64,000 nucleotides of DNA from assembly GCA_041685145.1 (NCBI GenBank), contig JAWLGJ010000001.1:62001-126000 (forward strand), written 5' to 3'. Below are positions 61,134 to 64,000 of this stretch, piece after piece. Within the stretch, counting starts at the first letter, position 1, and each line of letters begins with the position of its first letter. This DNA comes from JAWLGJ01 sp041685145. Its GTDB lineage: Bacteria > Pseudomonadota > Alphaproteobacteria > Rhodospirillales > Magnetospirillaceae. Position numbers and translations under genes: made by a program. Below the pieces are notes generated by a model, which was not told the origin of the DNA, did not search any database, and saw nothing but the letters and a program-made list of their open reading frames with translations.

Positions 61134-62188
61134 TGCGGCGGCTGGTATGGGTGGCATTGGCGACGGCGCTGGCGCTGGCGGCGACGGCGGCCACGGCCGC
61201 CACCCGCGAACTGCGCTACGCCGATTTCGGCCCCAATCGCGGCCCCCGCGCCGAGGCCCTGCAATGGTTCGATGCCGAGTTGCGCCGGCGCACCGACGGC
61301 GCCCTGGGCCTGCGCTTCGTGTGGGGCGGCGCCCTGCTGGGGGCGCGCAACGCCATCGAGGGCGTCGGCCGCGGCGCCGCCGACCTGGGCTCGGTGGTGG
61401 CGGTGTACGAGCCGGGGCGGCTGGTGTCGCTGGAGGCCGTCGACGTGCCGCAGGTCGCCGACGAATGGGTGGGCCTGCGCACCGCCCACGACTTCCTGAC
61501 CACCGATCCGGCGGCGCTGGCCGAGTTCCGCGACAAGGGCCTGCGCTTCGTCGCCCCCTTCACCACCGGCCCGACGCAACTGGTGTCCCGGCGCCCGGTG
61601 CGCGACGTCGACGACCTGCGGGGGTTGAAGGTGCGCGCCACCGGCAATTTCCTCGCCGCCTTCGCCGCCGCCGGCGCCACCACCGTCTCGATGAGCCAGC
61701 CCGAGGTTTACACCGCCCTGTCGACCGGGGCCGTCGATGCCTCGGCGGCTTATTACTACGTGATCCAGGCCTATCGCCTGCACGAGGTCGCCGACCACCT
61801 CAGCGAGCTTGACCTGGGGCAGTCGCTGGGCTGGGGCATGGTCATGAACCGGCGCGTCTGGGACAGCCTCTCGGCCGATCAGCGGGCCGTCGTCGAGCAC
61901 CTAGCCGATGATTTCGTCGAGCACCTGGCGCGGTCGATGCACGCCGCGCGCCTCGACCTGCGCCACCGGCTGCGGACGGGCGCCGACGGCGATGCCGTCA
62001 CCATCACCACCCCCGGCGACCGCCTGCGCCGCACGCTGCTGGCGGCGGCCGAGGCCGAGGGGCTGGACTGGGTGCGGCGGGCGCAAGGCCGCGGCCTGCC
62101 GGCGGAGGAGATGCTGGCGGGGCTGCGGGCCCGGCTCGACCACTACCGCGCCCGGCGCCAGGCCGGCGACGGCCCCGGCGCGCCATGA
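61133..62188 (+). CDS. TRAP transporter substrate-binding protein (DctP family)
   Basis: Periplasmic receptor of 351 residues with a signal peptide (about 1-23, cleaved after ATA-type residues). The conserved ligand-arginine is in LRGLKVRATGN, and NRRVWDSLSADQRAVV is the family C-terminal helix. TRAP receptors mostly bind carboxylates, including dicarboxylates and sialic acid; the ligand is not predictable. It is coupled to the methyltransferase before it and overlaps the small permease gene by 4 bp. Confidence 0.92.
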   Translation: MRRLVWVALATALALAATAATAATRELRYADFGPNRGPRAEALQWFDAELRRRTDGALGLRFVWGGALLGARNAIEGVGRGAADLGSVVAVYEPGRLVSLEAVDVPQVADEWVGLRTAHDFLTTDPAALAEFRDKGLRFVAPFTTGPTQLVSRRPVRDVDDLRGLKVRATGNFLAAFAAAGATTVSMSQPEVYTALSTGAVDASAAYYYVIQAYRLHEVADHLSELDLGQSLGWGMVMNRRVWDSLSADQRAVVEHLADDFVEHLARSMHAARLDLRHRLRTGADGDAVTITTPGDRLRRTLLAAAEAEGLDWVRRAQGRGLPAEEMLAGLRARLDHYRARRQAGDGPGAP

Positions 62189-62679
62189 CGGCGCCGAACG
62201 GGGCGCCGCCGGGGGGCGGGGGGCCGCTGGCGCGGCTGGAACGGCTGGCCGAGGGGTTGGCGGCGGCGGCGCTGCTGGCGGCGGCGGCCATCGTCGCCGC
62301 CTCGGTGCTGGGGCGGGCGGTGTTCGGCGCCGGGGTGCCCGACGACGTGGTGCTGACTGGCCTGCTGACGGTGGCGGTGGCCGCCCTGCCGCTGGCGGCG
62401 GTGCAGGCGCGGGGCGGCCACATCGCCGTCGACGTCGCCGCGCGGCGCCTGCCGCCGCCGCTGCGCCGGGCGGTGCGCCGGGCGGGACTGGTGCTGGGCG
62501 CGGCGGTGTTCGGCGCCATCGGCGTGCTGGTGGCGGCGGCGCTGCCGCAGGCGGTGGCCGAGGGCCACCACCACGCCGGCGTCCTGCGCCTGCCGGCGTG
62601 GCCGATGCGGGCCCTGTTCGCGGCGGCGCTGCTGCTGTTCGCGGCGCGCCTGCTGCTGAGCCTGCGGCGGGGGGCATAG
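62185..62679 (+). CDS. TRAP transporter small permease (DctQ family)
   Basis: Membrane subunit of 164 residues with four predicted helices. The helix 1 to 2 region (AAAIVAASVLGRAVFGAGVPDDVV), and later RGGHIAVDV, are typical DctQ features. The ATG overlaps the receptor stop (ATGA), and the large permease starts directly after its stop. Confidence 0.88.
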   Translation: MTAPNGAPPGGGGPLARLERLAEGLAAAALLAAAAIVAASVLGRAVFGAGVPDDVVLTGLLTVAVAALPLAAVQARGGHIAVDVAARRLPPPLRRAVRRAGLVLGAAVFGAIGVLVAAALPQAVAEGHHHAGVLRLPAWPMRALFAAALLLFAARLLLSLRRGA

Positions 62680-64000
62680 GTGGAGCCGGCAACCCTTGGC
62701 TGGCTGGGCCTGACGGCGGTGCCGGTGCTGCTGCTGGCGGGGGTGCCGATCGCGGTGACGCTGGCGACGGTGGCCGGCGGCGGCATCTTCCTCGTCTATG
62801 CCTGGCGGCCCTTCCTGCCCTTCGCGCCCGAGGCCGCCTGGGAGCCGACGGCCGCCCTGCTGGCCACCGCCCCCTATGACTTCCTCGACAGCCACACCCT
62901 CGCGGCCCTGCCGCTGTTCCTGCTGCTCGGCCATCTGGCGCACGCGGCGGGGTTCACCGGCGACGTCTACAAGGCGGTGCGGCTGTGGACCGGCCGCCTG
63001 CCCGGCGGCTTGGCGGTGGCGTCGCTGCTGGGCTGCGGCGGCTTCTCGGCGGTCAGCGGCTCCTCGGTGGCCTGCGCTGGCATGATGGCGCGCGTCGCCA
63101 TTCCCGAGATGAACGCCGCCGGCTACGCGCGGCCGCTGTCCGCCGGCGCCGTGGCGGCGGGCGGCACCCTGGGCTCGCTGCTGCCGCCGTCGATCCTGCT
63201 CATCCTCTTCGGCATCTTCGCCGAGCAGTCCATCGCGGCGCTGTTCATGGCGGCGGTGGTGCCGGCGCTGCTGTCGCTGGCGGGCTATCTGGCGGTGGTC
63301 GCGGCCTGGGTGCGCCTGCGGCCCGACGCGGCGCCGACGCCGCCCGAGGCCGCGGCCGCCGACGCCGGCGCGCGCGCGGCGGCGCTGCGGCGGTGCTGGC
63401 CGCTGGCGGCGCTGTTCGTGTTGACCACCGGCGGCATCTATGCCGGCGCCTTCGCCCCCACCGAGGCGGCGGGGGTGGGTGTCGCCGCCACCCTGGCGCT
63501 GGGGCTGGGGCTTGGCCGCCTGCCGCTGCCGGCGATCGGCGCCGCCTTGAGCGAAAGCGTGCGCCAAGCCGCCGCCCTGTTCGCCATCGCGATGGCCGGC
63601 AAGCTGTTCGTGGTGTTCATGGCACTGAGCGAGGTGCCGGCGCTGCTGATGGACTGGATCGCCGCCGACGGGCCACCGCCGGCGCTGGTGCTGGCGGGGA
63701 TCGTGGCGCTGTATCTGGGGCTGGGCATGGTGCTCGACCCGCTGGGCATCGTGCTGCTGACGCTGCCGCTGACGGTGCCGGTGGTCGAGGCCTACGGCCT
63801 CAGCCTGGTGTGGTTCGGGGTGCTGGTGGTGAAGCTGCTGGAGATGGGGCTGGTGACGCCGCCGGTGGGGCTGAACGCCTTCGTCATCAACGGCGTCGCC
63901 GGAGGGCAGGCGCCGCTGGGCGACATCTTCCGCGGCGCCGCCTGGTTCCTGCTCTCGGACGCGGCGGTGGTGGCGCTGCTGCTGGCGGCGCCCGCCGTGG
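62680..64000 (+). CDS. TRAP transporter large permease (DctM family), partial
   Basis: Main membrane subunit, about 440 residues visible before the window ends. PLFLLLGHLAHAAGFTGDVY, GGTLGSLLPPSILLILFGI, and VTPPVGLNAFVINGVAG are family signatures. It works with the receptor and the small permease as a sodium-driven uptake system. A GTG at 62680 immediately follows the previous stop (TAG). Confidence 0.93.
   Translation, partial: MEPATLGWLGLTAVPVLLLAGVPIAVTLATVAGGGIFLVYAWRPFLPFAPEAAWEPTAALLATAPYDFLDSHTLAALPLFLLLGHLAHAAGFTGDVYKAVRLWTGRLPGGLAVASLLGCGGFSAVSGSSVACAGMMARVAIPEMNAAGYARPLSAGAVAAGGTLGSLLPPSILLILFGIFAEQSIAALFMAAVVPALLSLAGYLAVVAAWVRLRPDAAPTPPEAAAADAGARAAALRRCWPLAALFVLTTGGIYAGAFAPTEAAGVGVAATLALGLGLGRLPLPAIGAALSESVRQAAALFAIAMAGKLFVVFMALSEVPALLMDWIAADGPPPALVLAGIVALYLGLGMVLDPLGIVLLTLPLTVPVVEAYGLSLVWFGVLVVKLLEMGLVTPPVGLNAFVINGVAGGQAPLGDIFRGAAWFLLSDAAVVALLLAAPAV

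Overview
The window is GC-rich chromosomal DNA from an alphaproteobacterium, probably of the Rhodospirillales. This rests on the continuous rpoBC-str-S10-spc-alpha block, an alpha operon without rpsD, the sizes of RpoB and RpoC, the mitochondrial-fission-ELM1-like and ZF-CHCC genes, and the codon usage. The exact genus cannot be read from the sequence.

Positions 1 to about 28 kb hold housekeeping and accessory genes on both strands: an orphan ABC ATPase followed by a lipoprotein hydrolase, a small zinc protein and polA, a Phd/PIN toxin-antitoxin pair with its own promoter, a PAS/CxxC protein, a PiT phosphate transporter, a coupled nuclease-M48 protease pair, pip, and tRNA-Arg(CCT) followed by a truncated HD-GYP remnant and a 50-bp direct repeat. 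Then come pyrE, a crotonase, an unknown protein, a rhodanese, a pyrophosphate-type phosphofructokinase, a response regulator plus a REC-PAS-PAS-GGDEF-EAL protein, hemN, an ELM1-like protein, a membrane-anchored methyltransferase, an SLC13 permease, a DsrE-RHH-TusA sulfur cluster, rarA and a DegP-type protease.

From 60.2 kb down to 28.1 kb (minus strand) runs the gene-expression block. Transcription goes tRNA-Tyr, tRNA-Gly, tuf (second copy), tRNA-Trp, secE, nusG, rplK, rplA, rplJ, rplL, rpoB, rpoC, then rpsL, rpsG, fusA, tuf (first copy), the S10 genes (rpsJ to rpsQ), the spc genes (rplN to secY and adk) and the alpha genes (rpsM, rpsK, rpoA, rplQ). Four good sigma70-type promoters are readable: before tRNA-Tyr, before tRNA-Trp/secE, before rpsL, and a perfect-consensus one overlapping the adk stop codon before rpsM. 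A clear terminator closes the block after rplQ.

From 60.3 kb to the end, on the plus strand, an RlmB-type rRNA methyltransferase is translationally coupled to a three-gene TRAP transporter (dctP-, dctQ- and dctM-like, the last cut by the window end).

No CRISPR array, insertion sequence, prophage or clearly undescribed defence system was seen. The most interesting points are the alpha-operon promoter/leader hairpin, the two matching tuf copies, the degenerate EAL domain, the tRNA-adjacent HD-GYP scar, the DsrE-RHH-TusA cluster with an AT-rich palindrome, and strong hairpins at the rplL/rpoB and rpoC/rpsL junctions.
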